DNA of 64,000 nucleotides from Azadirachta indica (GCA_022749755.1 CM040445.1:14033182-14097181); one strand, 5' to 3'; positions 26,701-36,789 are shown, counted from the first letter of the stretch. Notes: generated by a model not told the origin, from the letters alone. Numbers and translations are program-made.

Positions 26701-28033
26701 TATTTTTGTTTCCTCTGCAATTCTATAACTATTGCACTGAAAAAGCTTTGGTGTTTACATGTCACTTGTGCAGGTCAATTAGAATGGACAGAGACACTGT
26801 GATTACTGGTAGTGATGATTGGACAGCAAGAATGTGGTCTGTTTCCCGAGGGACATGTGATGCTGTTCTTGCTTGCCATGCCGGCCCAGTACAATCTGTT
26901 GAATATTCCTCGCCAGATAAAGGAATAATTACAGGTTGGCACTTAAATCTTTTTGCTAAAGTGTAACATGTTTTCAATGGTTCTTCAGTCATTTTATGAA
27001 TGGAAATCACATTATTGTTAGTGAGAACAGTTACAAAAATATCTCTTAAAATTTGATGCCTTTATTTTCAGGTTCAAGTGATGGGCTACTCCGATTTTGG
27101 GAAAATGACGAGGGTAAGAGCACAGTTGATATCATGTGTTAAAAGATATTGATAATATATCCACTTATGATCCTTTGGCTGGTTTATTGCTCTTGCACGG
27201 GCCTGTAAACTACCTAATATGTTGTTTTAGCTATGTAAAATTTCGCCAAAACAAAATTTGAAACCTACGCCCAACAAAACCTGTTGAAGATATCATAAAA
27301 AATAAATATTGATTTAATTCATTTTAATGATTTTCTCAACCATGTTAAAGCTGTGTTGAATCTCTTATGTGCAACATTGTTGCTAGTTTTTATTTCTTTA
27401 TGTTTTTTTGCATAATCAAGTATATAATTTTCTTAATCATCTTAAAGTTGTTTATGCCGTATTCATTTATTTGCCATGACATGCAGGTGGCATAAAATGT
27501 GTGAAGAATGTCACCATTCATTCAGCTGCTATATTGTCAATCAACGCTGGGGACCACTGGTTAGGAATTGGAGCTGCAGACAACTCTATGTCTCTATTCC
27601 ATCGACCTCAAGAGAGACTTGGTGGCTTCTCCGGCACTGGATCAAGAATGTCTGGGTGGCAACTCTACAGAACCCCTCAAAAGACAGTTGCTGTGGTATG
27701 TATATATTTCCTCTATGCTTTTGTCATTATTATTCCCTTCCCACATTTTGCCCATTGATTTTTATACAGAAACTTTACTCTTAAATCTTTTTATTGGAAC
27801 AATATTTAATTTAGCTTCCATGTTATTAGAATACATGGATTCGTATACTTGTATGCCTGGGTTTAGCTGGTAATTATACAGCTTATACATTTGTTCATTT
27901 GTTGATAATACTGGTATGCATATTTGGTGGAATGCAGGTAAGATGCATTGCCTCTGATCTTGAAAGAAAAAGGATATGCAGTGGTGGTCGTAATGGACTT
28001 CTTAGGCTCTGGGAAGCCACCATCAACATCTAA
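14736..28033 (+). CDS. SCD1: SCD1: DENN-domain and WD40-repeat protein (STOMATAL CYTOKINESIS-DEFECTIVE 1), 1208 aa, 31 coding exons
   Basis: SCD1 works in post-Golgi and clathrin-dependent trafficking during cytokinesis and polarised growth; in Arabidopsis it acts with SCD2 and is tied to RabE GTPases. Coding exons: 14736-14909, 15006-15099, 15269-15470, 15576-15717, 15822-15922, 16257-16320, 16422-16535, 16653-16873, 17066-17120, 17318-17401, 17917-18112, 18226-18355, 18458-18518, 18611-18655, 19256-19331, 19458-19531, 19620-19670, 19931-20088, 20559-20606, 21880-21937, 22061-22144, 23440-23686, 23781-23977, 24469-24533, 24675-24798, 26335-26516, 26606-26677, 26774-26934, 27072-27113, 27487-27695, 27938-28033. 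These sum to 3627 nt, all phases closing; Arabidopsis SCD1 is near 1190 aa. The tripartite DENN domain occupies about residues 1-430 (ARIFEYFVVCGIGPEIRT; PLLFFSGVDYIDAPTPYMMG). The C-terminus, from about residue 855, is a WD40 propeller with visible blades VKIWD, VLVWD, VKMWD, ANIWD, ARMWS, LRFWE and LRLWE. Confidence 0.97.
20695..20748. repeat. CATA/TATG inverted simple repeat in SCD1 intron 19
   Basis: A run of CATA units is followed at once by TATG units, so the tract can fold on itself into a long hairpin. It lies in the 1.27-kb intron between SCD1 coding exons 19 and 20. Confidence 0.85.
23978..24103 (+). repeat. 63-bp tandem duplication covering the donor site of SCD1 intron 23
   Basis: The sequence beginning GTGAGTTACATTAC at the donor of coding exon 23 (intron start 23978) is repeated at 24041, with the same GTGAGT after a TTG. 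The unit is 63 bp with few mismatches, so a second, equally good donor exists downstream of the real one. Confidence 0.85.
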
Positions 28034-28990
28034 GTTTCTGTGGCATTTATGTTTGTTTTTAGTTCGGAGTTTTTGAAGACTATAGGGAAAGCACTTGGTG
28101 AGGATAGTAATCAGTTCTGGTCTGGTGTTGATTTGTTGATCATCCCGCTTGGCTTGAGTACGTGTAATTTGTAAATCACATGAGGACTAAATTTTGGTAA
28201 TTTGATATTTACTCTGGTCAATATTCTTGATTCTTTAATTTTTGTTGGTTATTGCCAATGTGTACAAAAGATGCCTGTATTCCAACATAAATTGAAGAAA
28301 CTGGAGAAATGAAAGGATGGTATTTTGATCGGGGCCTATTACATCTTCGGTTCACTGGGTATGACTTAGGAGTTCTCTGTGGCTTCATCTTAATACAACA
28401 AGAAGCTATCACAAAATTAAAATTCTATCAAGATGATGAATAGATGAGGAAATGAATAGTTACAGTGTTTAGTTGACCAACTTCATTATATCACTTATTT
28501 GGTTATGACCATAATTATTATTATTATTATTATTATTATTTTAAAAGCTTAGAGATTGTTATCTTGAATTGACAATACTTTTGTCAAAGACTTAAATCTC
28601 CTTCATGGAATGACTTTGGATGATCCTCAAAAGAATCATTCTATTCATTAAGTCCTTGAATTAATGAATACTATCCAAGTCGTAATTGCAGAAACTTCCC
28701 TTGTGAGAGAAGTATTTTAGATTTTGTTGATTTGTGAAAGTGATAATTGTTGGTGCTTACGTTTTATCTGTACTCTTTTTTATTTTGTGTATAACACAGT
28801 TAATATATTTTAGATACATTTTCACTAAAATTTAACTATAAAAACTGTCATATGTTATCGTATAGTTGCACAGTATTGAATTATTGATGAGGCAACGGAT
28901 AAATAAAATAAAAATAATATTAAATAAAATGAAAACCATTTTTTTTGGTTTAGATATAAGCAGAACAAAGACGGGTGAGAGAGAGAATAC
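28034..28990. other. SCD1 3' region followed by a remnant of array flanking DNA
   Basis: The first 150-200 bases are probably the SCD1 3' UTR. Bases 28380-28700 align with 30255-30570 and 59330-59610, which lie upstream of array gene copies. This is therefore a decayed piece of an array unit whose gene is gone, and it marks the left border of the array. An (ATT)n run sits at 28514-28541. Confidence 0.55.
28514..28541. repeat. (ATT)n microsatellite
   Basis: About nine ATT units lie downstream of SCD1, inside the leftmost array-flank remnant. Confidence 0.85.
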
Positions 28991-30053
28991 TCAAAAATTT
29001 TTCTTGAGTCGCGTCGGGCGAGGAACAGCCTTCTCTAGCTTCGAATTTGTGCCTTGACGAGACACAGAAGCGCTTGGTAGAGACGCCGGTGTAGACGTTG
29101 TTTGCTTGACTACCTGTGGCTTTGGCCCTGCAGGTTGAGTTGGCTCACTAGGACTCGTTTGATTGTTTTCCTGAAGTTGTAACAGGGACTCCACTACTCG
29201 CTCGAGGCCATCAATGTCTTGGAGAAAATCACTTCTGTTTTCGGGGGAGGGAAACATAGCCTCCATGCGCTTTGAACCTCGTTCAAAGGACCAACGTCCC
29301 AAGTATACTCCATGACGAATATCATTGTCGATGTTTGGGAGGATGGCTTGAGGCCCAGGGAGAAAATAGGCCACACGCCTTGCAAGTCCAAATATCTGTT
29401 CGGTGTTCAGTTTAGCTGAGAATAGGTTCTAATCAGGTCACGTCTAGATAGGTGCTATTGGAAGAAATTTACTTGGATCAAATATAGGCGAATTATGGTT
29501 TTAATAAATATCGAATCGATAGGAGCCTGTTATTGACTGATTAGGGGATATCCAACCACCATCACAAATTCAATGAAGCCGTTGTTCATTATAATCCTTA
29601 CGACGATGGGAGACTAAATTGAATTTGTAATCCTCATTCGAAACGTATTGAAATTCTATTAAAGTCCACTCTGAACGATATATATATATTGCTCTCTGTT
29701 CATGTAAATTTATTTATGATTTTTTGAAATAAGCAATAAAGAAATTCTCTCTTTCCAGCAAAGAAGTGAAAAGAATTCAATTTTTACTGTAGATATCAAT
29801 GCTCTGGCTGGATTGGCTCATTTGCCTTTGGCTGGGATTGGTACTGGCTATGTTTGGTTTAATTTCTTCAGCATATTTAGTAGGTTCATCAGTTGATGCA
29901 GAAAGTTCGTCGATATGAGTGGCTATGGTTTCTTGGGCTGCTTCATGTTCATGTTCTTGAGATTGCATGTAATTATTATATTATGTTTGGATTTCAGGCT
30001 TCTCGTTTGGATCGTCAAGACAAGAAGAAGGATGTTTCTCAGGATTTAGTCAT
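28991..30053 (-). pseudogene. Array copy 1 (type II), interrupted
   Basis: This is the leftmost recognisable member of the unknown tandem family. The 3' part (28991-29391) encodes a W-box (RWSFERGSKRMEAMFPS), a QENNQTSPSEPTQPAG stretch like the NGPxQ box of other copies, and the basic end RLKKNF before TGA. The 5' part (29777-29968) encodes the conserved N-terminal block (MQSQEHEHEAAQETIATHID). About 370 bp of unrelated sequence (29400-29770) separates them. The family start codon survives at 30053-30051 but is followed within four codons by a stop. I call it a pseudogene; the 370 bp could also be an intron, but I see no reason to prefer that. Confidence 0.75.
29400..29770. other. Unidentified insertion inside array copy 1
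   Basis: This stretch has no counterpart in the other array copies. It is less AT-rich than its surroundings and contains a fairly long run of open minus-strand codons, but I do not recognise it. Organelle-derived DNA is possible but not shown. Confidence 0.35.
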
Positions 30054-30784
30054 AATTTGCTCTTCACTTCTGAGAAAGCTCGAGGTGAAGGAGTAGCTAT
30101 AATGCTTGCTAAGGTGACAGATAATTTTGGTCATCTGTTTATATAATTTCTTCGGAGTTTCCTTTGAATCAACAAAATTTTAATTCTTAAGTATCTATAG
30201 CTAAATGAATCCCGGAAGTTACTCTGAAAATTAAAGGAAAGTCATAGCCATATCTGTAACTTGGCGACAAGAATCTATCACAAAAATTACAATCCTATCA
30301 TCAATGCTTCGCAGATGATGAATTGGAGATATGAATACTTAATTACATATAATTAGTTGACCAACTGCATTAAATCATTCTCATTTGGTGACCAATTAAT
30401 ATTGTTAATAATAGTCCTTTTTTTTTTTTAAGTTGATAGATTCATATTTTTTAATTGACATTAATTTTTTTAGCTATTCCTTAATTTTCTTCACAGGATG
30501 GATTTAAATGGTCCTGATTAGAATAATTCATACCATTCGAAGTTTTTTAAGTTATTCAAAACAGCTTAAAAATAGATAAATAGTAAAAGAAAATAGGTGT
30601 GAACAATTAATTTATACACATTGAAGTTCCATAAAATAATTAAGCTGGAGCCGGCTAAAATGATCCTGAAATCATAAGAATATGTCATAAATCCCCAGGT
30701 AACAGTTTTTCCAGGTCCAATGAGATAAAAATTAACAGTAAATTGTGCAAACATGTAAATACTTGAATTAATAAAAATAGCGGC

Positions 30785-30905
30785 AGAGGAAACTATTATC
30801 TTTAGCCGAATGTTAAAGTGGTGAAGTTGAATACGTTGATCCAGGTTACTTTGTTGAATCCGTAGAGTCTGGGACAGGGACTTCCGTTTCTAGTTCAAAA
30901 AACAC
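30785..30905 (-). pseudogene. Coding-like fragment, copy A (partner at 35100-35222)
   Basis: On the minus strand this reads as an S/T/P-rich peptide containing PDSTDSTK then a stop then PGSTYSTSP. The partner copy at 35100-35222 reads through the same place. The block is not part of the array protein. The source gene is unknown. Confidence 0.4.
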
Positions 30906-30923
30906 TAACAAATCACGTCTTAT

Positions 30924-31005
30924 ATCCAAAATTTTTTATTACAACTAAACAAAGGAATACTTTTTCTCTTTCCTTTCCATTCCATTCTTCTAACCGAATA
31001 CCTCC
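30924..31005. repeat. MITE-like repeat fragment 3' of array copy 2
   Basis: The block runs from AAATTTTTTATTACAAC to the purine/pyrimidine-skewed TTCCTTTCCATTC and a C-rich end. It is also found at 35250-35370, 40491-40610, 42960-43068 (inverted) and in the fuller element at 54173-54963. Confidence 0.6.
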
Positions 31006-31228
31006 TAAATAATTTGAAATTTTCTACATAGAAAAATTCAAAATATTATTATTATTTTATAACGAGACACTAGGAAAGAAAAAAAAACAGGTTTTACTTG
31101 CAACAAATTAAACTACAGAATTGAAAACTGAAACAATAAAACTTGATTTAATTATATGTTGCATAAATCATACCAAAAACTTCAGGACAGAACGGTAGTA
31201 CTGAGGCTGATGAAAATTAAGGCACAAG

Positions 31229-31815
31229 TTAACTAAAACATTTCTTGAATCGACCCAACAGAGAGGCAGTCTTCCCATTCTTCGGATTTCCTGAAGCACT
31301 TGGTGCAGACATCGGCGTGGACTGTATTGTTTGCTGGCTTGGCGCATTGGAATACATTTGATTGTCTTGGAAATAGTCTGATAAAGTCTCCACGCGCTTT
31401 GAACCTTTTTCAAAAGCCATGGATGAACCTACGCCGCCGACGCAGTCTTCAACGCGGCTGCAGAACCAGTGCTTCCACTTGTTCCCAGCAGGACTGCTCA
31501 TGTTTCGTAGTGGTGGAACTGGAAGTTCTACTGTTGGATGCCGCTGCTTATCCTTAGCTTCTGATTGTTGTGACTGGATCTGTGATTGAGCTGCTTCTTG
31601 GTGATCTGGTTGGGATTCGCCCTGCTTTTGTTGGTTTTCTTCGCGATCAATTGCCGCAGAAAATTCGTGATCAATATGAGCAGTGGCTATGTTTTCTTGG
31701 TTTGCTTTGCTGCAAATTTACATTGTAAAGATTGTATCCCGTATTTTGTTGAGATGTCAGGCTTCTTAGGCTCGCAGACAGAAGGAATATCTATTTCAGG
31801 ATTACTAGTTGTCAT
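31229..31815 (-). pseudogene. Array copy 2 (type I), nearly intact, single 5-base insertion
   Basis: The copy starts at the conserved family ATG (31815) with MTTSNPEIDIPSVCEP. It keeps frame to CKFAAKQ and is then shifted by a 5-base insertion (an extra TTTGC-like unit, near 31700-31712). After the shift the rest is fully open: ENIATAHIDHEFS, the Q-rich linker, KDKQRHPTVELPVPPLRN, the box SMAFEKGSKRVETL, QMYSNAPSQQTIQ, and the end LLGRFKKCFS with its stop at 31229. Without the insertion it would be an ordinary type I protein of about 190 aa. A TTGACC-bearing block lies 245 bases upstream. Confidence 0.85.
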
Positions 31816-32489
31816 GATTAGATATATTATTCACTGCCACCGCCTATCAATTTGGTTCGTAGAAAGCTCAAATTACGGAGGGGAGCTAATGTTGCGTAAG
31901 GCTAACTAAAAGCTTTATGGATCAAAATATATATACTTTATAGAATAATACCATTTTCCACCCATAAAAGATTCCACCTATAAAAGAAGACCTAAACCAA
32001 CAATAAGTCTTTGTCTAAGTGATCATCTTCAAAAGACTAAGACCGTGATAACAGGGGCGGTCAACAAAGTATAAGGCAGTTCAAAAAAAAAAAAATAAAA
32101 GATCATTGTACTACAACTCTTATGACAAAAATATTTTCGTTTATCTAGAAAAAGAGATGTAAAGTTATTTATTAAATAAAAAATCATTGTACTAGCACTT
32201 TCTAACTTTAAACTTTTTGTGATTATATACACACGAATTATTTGATAAACATTATGAATAAATTTACATTTTATAATAAATATTATGAATAAATCATTGA
32301 AACACAAAAGTTCAAAAGAAAAGTTTGAGTTTTATTGATATCAAAAACAAAATGGAAGACGGAATGAATTTTGAATTTCTTTTATACCAGACACTAAGTA
32401 TTAAATAGATAAATTCAAACTATTATTACGTAATAGAATACTAAAAATATTACATTTTACTAAAACAAATTCAAATGCTTGCTGCAAAA
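31816..32489. other. Upstream region of array copy 2, duplicated at 38084-38690
   Basis: From 31913 to about 32520 the sequence matches 38084-38690 closely, including the TTTTCCACCC block and the GGTCAA (TTGACC on the gene strand) core at 32059-32064. It contains no gene. Confidence 0.65.
32059..32064 (-). promoter_or_regulatory. TTGACC core in the conserved upstream block of array copy 2
   Basis: On the gene strand this reads TTGACC, 245 bases upstream of the ATG. It lies inside a block shared by all type I copies (see 36784, 39717, 41606, 56098). TTGAC[CT] is the W-box core bound by WRKY factors. Conservation is seen; function is inferred. Confidence 0.45.
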
Positions 32490-32770
32490 TTAAAGACTGA
32501 AACAATAAAACTTATTAATTTGTTGCGTATATCGACCCAACAAAGAGACGTTCTTCTCTTTCTTCCCATTTGCTGAATCACTTGGCGCAGACACCGGCGT
32601 ACGTAGAGTGTATTGTTTGGTGGACTTGTTGCGTACCGTTTGATGGGTGAGCTTGTTGACTTGGTATAATAATAATGTTGGTCTGATATGATTGCTTTGG
32701 AGCTGCAAATTAGGATAATTCTTCATGCGCTTTGAACCTCGACCAAAGGACCACTTAGCACTTACTAAAA
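32490..32770 (-). pseudogene. Array copy 3, truncated chimera (type II box, type I tail)
   Basis: The minus strand reads AKWSFGRGSKRMKNYPN (type II style W-box), then TLRTPVSAPSDSANGKKEKN and VSLLGRY (type I style end). The N-terminal half is absent. The final codons differ from the usual FKKCFS. It is a 5'-truncated copy that appears to join the two subfamilies. Confidence 0.65.
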
Positions 32771-32851
32771 GAAAAAAGGTGTAACAATTAATTTTATATA
32801 TTGAAGTTTCATAAATAATTAAATCGAGCTTGCTAAAATGATCCTAAAATC

Positions 32852-32860
32852 GTAAGGTTA
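32852..32860. repeat. Left 9-bp target-site duplication of the Mutator-like element
   Basis: GTAAGGTTA here matches ACAAGATTA at 34195-34203 in 6 of 9 positions. The paralogous uninterrupted sites read ATAAGAATA (about 30676) and ATAAGATTA (about 59702), which fits an old 9-bp duplication. Confidence 0.65.
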
Positions 32861-34194
32861 GGGTTATTATCAAATTCCTCTCCTGAGGTTGTGGATAGTA
32901 TTTAGATAGAAAGAATAGGGAATGTATCAAAAACCTCCCTTACACCGTTTGTCAACTTACTCCGAACATTACATTAACTTAATTGCCCTTTATCACTTAA
33001 TATAGATTTGTCATTGTTTTGAATGCTATTCGTTTAACCCAGAATAAGTGTTGGTGGTGTTGATAGTCCAACAAAAATGCCGACGCATCAAGACTGGGCA
33101 AGCACCCAGCAGCACCACCCCGTCCGGGTCACTGGCTACTGGGTCTATGAGGCTCCTGCTTCAGTATCAACGCCATGGGAATCCCGTCACCTGTTGCATC
33201 ATCTACCAGAAATTAGCTAGCGTTATAAATGTCGTTTTGAGTCCGCTTCAACGCACGTTACTTGCGCTTCATGTTTTTTCCCAAGCTAGGAGGTATAGCA
33301 GGACGATGCCATTCAGTATAGTTTCAGGTTTCGGATTAACAATAAATGGAGCGATCAAATCAGAAGCGAGGGTTTCAGAAATAGAGTTATCATAGCTCGA
33401 AAATGATTTCTAGAGGGTTTCCGTTAAAGTTTTGGCATCCCGAGTGGATGCCTCAGGGAACCAAGAATAGGCGAAAGCTGAGCGGAACGCCTACGGCTGA
33501 ATACTAGGCAAGTTCTCAGAGACGTGAGTGCAATTTTTCGAAGGGGAAACGCAATTTTTGATGAATAATCAAGGTCTAAAGCCAAAAGCAGAACACAATT
33601 TCAGTTCATTTTTTGAAGGTGAGATGTGATGGTGAGATGGAGAAATGGAGATTATAAATGGGTTTGTTAAACGCAATTTGGCTTTCTAGAAATGGAGGTT
33701 CTTTTAGTACAATGATGATTTTCGGGTTGAACTATTGCAGTAACGGCTTGTAAGACTGAAAACAAGGGAAGAAATATGATTATAGCGGAATACATCTGCT
33801 GGAAAATGTTTGACTTATTTGTAATTCTGCAACGATTGTCATTGGACTTATTTGAGTGGATGCACTTTTTGTTAATTATGTAGAAAGTGTTCTGATTACA
33901 ATATGGACAATGATTTATTGCAAATCCAGAGTTGTTGCTGCTTCGTTCAGCTTTACAAGTTGATTTTGTGTACATCAATCAGCTACGCAGTTGCGAACAT
34001 CAGATGGAGTATTTAGAAAATGTTCTGATCATCCTCGGTCAGAGGTTTACAATTATTTTATTTCTTTATACTTTAAGAAGATAGTCAAATAACAGTGAAC
34101 AAACGGTATAAGAGAGGTTTTTGATACATTCCTTATTCTTTTCATCTAATTGATATTATCTAAAATTGTAGGGAAAGAATTTGATAATAACCCC
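32861..34194. mobile_element. Non-autonomous Mutator-like element (MULE, possibly Pack-MULE), about 1.33 kb
   Basis: The left end (GGGTTATTATCAAATTC, continuing to about 32955) and the reverse complement of the right end (about 34104-34194) match over roughly 90 bp. The shared part includes GGAATGTATCAAAAACCTC and ACCGTTTGT. A 9-bp duplication flanks it, and the same flanking DNA lies uninterrupted near 30665-30700 and 59695-59720. The interior has no transposase that I can see. It does contain an unusually GC-rich stretch at 33040-33430 that could be a captured gene fragment. Long TIRs with a 9-bp duplication are the hallmark of Mutator-like elements. Confidence 0.75.
33040..33430 (+). pseudogene. 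GC-rich putative captured gene fragment inside the MULE
   Basis: This is markedly richer in GC than anything else in the right half of the window. One plus-strand frame is open from 33048 to 33395 (115 codons). Another begins ATGCCGACGCATCAAGACTG and runs about 47 codons (MPTHQDWASTQQHH...). I do not recognise either product. Confidence 0.4.
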
Positions 34195-34440
34195 ACAAGA
34201 TTATATCATAAATCCCCAAGTCACAATTTTTTCTAGGTCTATTGGGATAGAAATTAATATTAGATTGTGCAAAACTATAAATACAACTTGAATTACTAAA
34301 AATAACGATATATGGGAGAGTTTTAGGATTTAAATATAAGCACACAATACATACGGTTGATAAAGGTAACAATTTTAAGTTAAAATTTTTTGTGATTTCT
34401 CATTTAAAATTTTTTTATTTTAAATTATATACAACTTGAA

Positions 34441-34460
34441 TATATATATATATATATATA
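34441..34460. repeat. (TA)n microsatellite
   Basis: An uninterrupted TA run of about ten units. Confidence 0.9.
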
Positions 34461-35099
34461 CATATAAAATCCTTGCTAGCTAAGCTAGGAAGAATAGGAA
34501 AGTACATGTTTTATTTAAGACTTTGAAGATTCTTCTTGTATCCGAAATTGAGAATTACAATTTTGTGTACTTGTTGGTGTGTGTACTATTAATTCATTTA
34601 GAGGAAAAGAGTTTTATCTAAATTGAGAATTATTGAAATCAATGTTACTTGTTTATATTAGGAAGCTATAAAATATAAACTACATGGTGTAAAAAATTTC
34701 TGTTAACCTTTAAAAAAATGTAAAGATATTTTTGACTTTATTAAAAAAATAAGAAAATACTCTTTAGATGACTGTTTTTATTGTAAATTAACTATTTTAT
34801 TTCTTAACTATTAGAAAATACATCAAATAATCATATTCTTCTTATTTTTATTTTATAATAAACAATATAATTTATTTTAACATTTAAATTAAAAGTCAGT
34901 AAATAATATTTTAACCACTAATTTTTTTTATTTTTAAATTTAATATCAATTTTTACAATATTAATTATATATAATTTTAAAAACAAACTATTTAATTAAA
35001 ATAATTTATTTTGAAATTATAGAAGTACCGAGCATTTATTGCTACTCCTAAAAGAAAAGTAGGCTATTTTGGAATCAGTAAATCGAGATGAAGCAGCTG

Positions 35100-35222
35100 C
35101 GGCGGACTATATTGCAGATGAACTATATCTTTAACCGAATGTTCAGGTGGTGAAGTTGAATACGTTGATCCAGGTTGCTTTGTTGAATCCGTGGAGTCTG
35201 GGCCAGAGACATCCGTTTCTAG
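35100..35222 (-). pseudogene. Coding-like fragment, copy B (partner at 30785-30905)
   Basis: The minus strand stays open through PDSTDSTKQPGSTYSTSPPE and continues towards HSVKDIVHLQYSPPQLL. The partner has a stop at the Q. It appears to be an exon-sized piece of an unidentified gene carried inside the duplicated unit. Confidence 0.45.
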
Positions 35223-35249
35223 TTAAAAAATAAGAATAATAATAATAAA

Positions 35250-35370
35250 TTTCTTTTCATTTCAAAATTTTTTATTACAACCAAATAAAGAATACTATTT
35301 CTTTCTCCGTTCCTTTCCGCTTTTTCTTTCTCATTCCTTTCCATTCTTCCAACCGGACATGTATCCTCTA
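35250..35370. repeat. MITE-like repeat fragment 3' of array copy 4
   Basis: Same family as 30924-31005, again on the 3' side of a type I tail and about 220-340 bp from its stop. Confidence 0.6.
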
Positions 35371-35589
35371 AATAATTTCAAAATATACAAATAAAGAAAT
35401 TTAAATTATTATTATTATCATACAACGAAACACTAAAAAAAAGTAAAAACACATTTTATGAATAAAACAAATTAAAATACAAAATTGAAAACTGAAACAT
35501 TAACGAAAGACTTGATTTGTTGCATAAATCATACCAAAAACTTCGCGACCGAACGTTAGTGAGGGCTGATAAAAAATTAAGGTGCCGGT

Positions 35590-35915
35590 TAACTGAAACA
35601 TTTCTTGAATCGCCCCCACAAAGAGACAGTCTTCCCATTCTTCGGATTTTGCTGAGGCACTTGGTGCAGACACCGGCCGTGGAGTGTATTGTTTGCTGGC
35701 TTGGCCCATTGGAATAAAACATTTGATTGTTTTGGAAATAGGATACCAAGTCCTCGACGCGCTTTGAACCTTTTTCAAAAGACTTGGCTGAACATGACGT
35801 CACACCACACTTGAGCTTGTTCTTTTGGGTTTCTTCAGATGATGTAGAAAGTTCATCAATGTTAGAGGCCTTGGTTTCTTGCGTTGCTTCATAATTCAGC
35901 CGGAAGAAACTCTGA
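35590..35915 (-). pseudogene. Array copy 4b, chimera of a type II N-terminal block and a type I C-terminus
   Basis: The minus strand reads NYEATQETKASNIDELSTSS, as in type II N-termini. It passes straight into AKSFEKGSKRVEDLVSYFQN and then a type I tail (GKTVSLWGRFKKCFS) split over several frames. At least two small frameshifts lie in 35640-35720. There is no usable start. Confidence 0.7.
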
Positions 35916-36039
35916 AAATGAAAAGAAGTATTCAATTAAAAGTATAGATTTGTTTAATTTTGTCAAAGAAAATATATCTTAATATTAAAATTATCGACAT
36001 GCAATTTAGAATTTCCGACAAACGACTATAATTTTTTTC

Positions 36040-36527
36040 AGTCGTGGCCCACAAAGGCACAACCTTTCCCTGAGTCTGATTTGAGGCTTGGCTTGGCCCA
36101 TTGGAATATATTTGAATAGACAAATATAGGCTCTATGTGCTTTGAATCTTTTTCAAAAGACATGGATATATCCAGGTGGTCTTCAGGCTCGCTTTTTTTG
36201 CAAGCAGGACTGGTCACGTTTCGCAGTGGTGGAACTGGAAGTTGTACTGTTGGCTGCCGCTGCTTATCCTTAGCTTCTGATGGCGTCTGTGATTGTTGTG
36301 ACTGGATCTGTGATTGAACTTGTTGGTACTGTGGCTTGGTTTCGCTCTGCTCTTTTTGGTTTTCTTCATGATCAATAGGCACAGAAAGTTCATGATCAAT
36401 ATGAGCAGTGGCTACGTTTTCTTGCTTTGCTGTAAATTTACATTCTGAAGATTGAACGCCATATTTTTTTGGGATTTCAGGCTTGGTAGGCCCGTAAACA
36501 GAAGGATCTATTTCAAGATGATTTTCA
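36040..36527 (-). pseudogene. Array copy 4a, type I, start codon out of frame, truncated 3'
   Basis: The N-terminal block reads ENHLEIDPSVYGPTKPEIP, CKFTAKQENVATAHIDHELS, a Q-rich linker, KDKQRQPTVQLPVPPLRN and MSFEKDSKHIEPIF. The tail then departs from the family. The family ATG at 36527-36525 is one base out of frame with the block (a base is missing after it). A later in-frame ATG could give about 114 aa. A TTGACC core lies at 36784-36789, 257-262 bases upstream. Confidence 0.75.
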
Positions 36528-36783
36528 TGACTGGATATTCACCGGTATCTCAATTTAGATCGTAGAAAGCTCGGAGGAGAGGCTAATACTGCGTAAGGCT
36601 AAAAGCTGTGTATGCAATACAAAGAAGCAAGTAAGTTGAATATAGAAACTTGAAAGTTAAAAATGTATAAATATATATAATCATCTCGTTTTTCCACCCA
36701 TAAAGAAGAACAATACCACTGTGAAGTCTTTGATTAAGTGATCATATGTTCGAAAGAAGACTGAGACCATAACAACATAGGCG

Positions 36784-36789
36784 GGTCAA
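36784..36789 (-). promoter_or_regulatory. TTGACC core upstream of array copy 4a
   Basis: Same conserved block as upstream of the other type I copies, 257-262 bases before the family ATG position. Candidate W-box; function inferred. Confidence 0.45.

Larger units (their letters stand above)
30054..31228. other. Upstream flank of array copy 1 and downstream flank of copy 2
   Basis: Bases 30060-30790 align with 59130-59850 (flank of copy 14) and in part with 28380-28700. Within it, 30660-30700 is one of two paralogous empty sites for the Mutator-like element. Bases 30790-30900 carry a coding-like block shared with 35100-35222. Bases 30924-31005 carry the MITE-like repeat found 3' of type I copies. 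No gene is supported. Confidence 0.55.
34204..35589. other. AT-rich flank between the MULE and array copy 4
   Basis: Bases 34204-34390 continue the flank interrupted by the MULE and match 30680-30790 and 59705-59850. A (TA)n run lies at 34441-34460. Bases 34500-35040 are very AT-rich with nothing recognisable. Bases 35100-35222 hold the second copy of the coding-like block, and 35250-35370 the MITE-like repeat. Confidence 0.5.
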
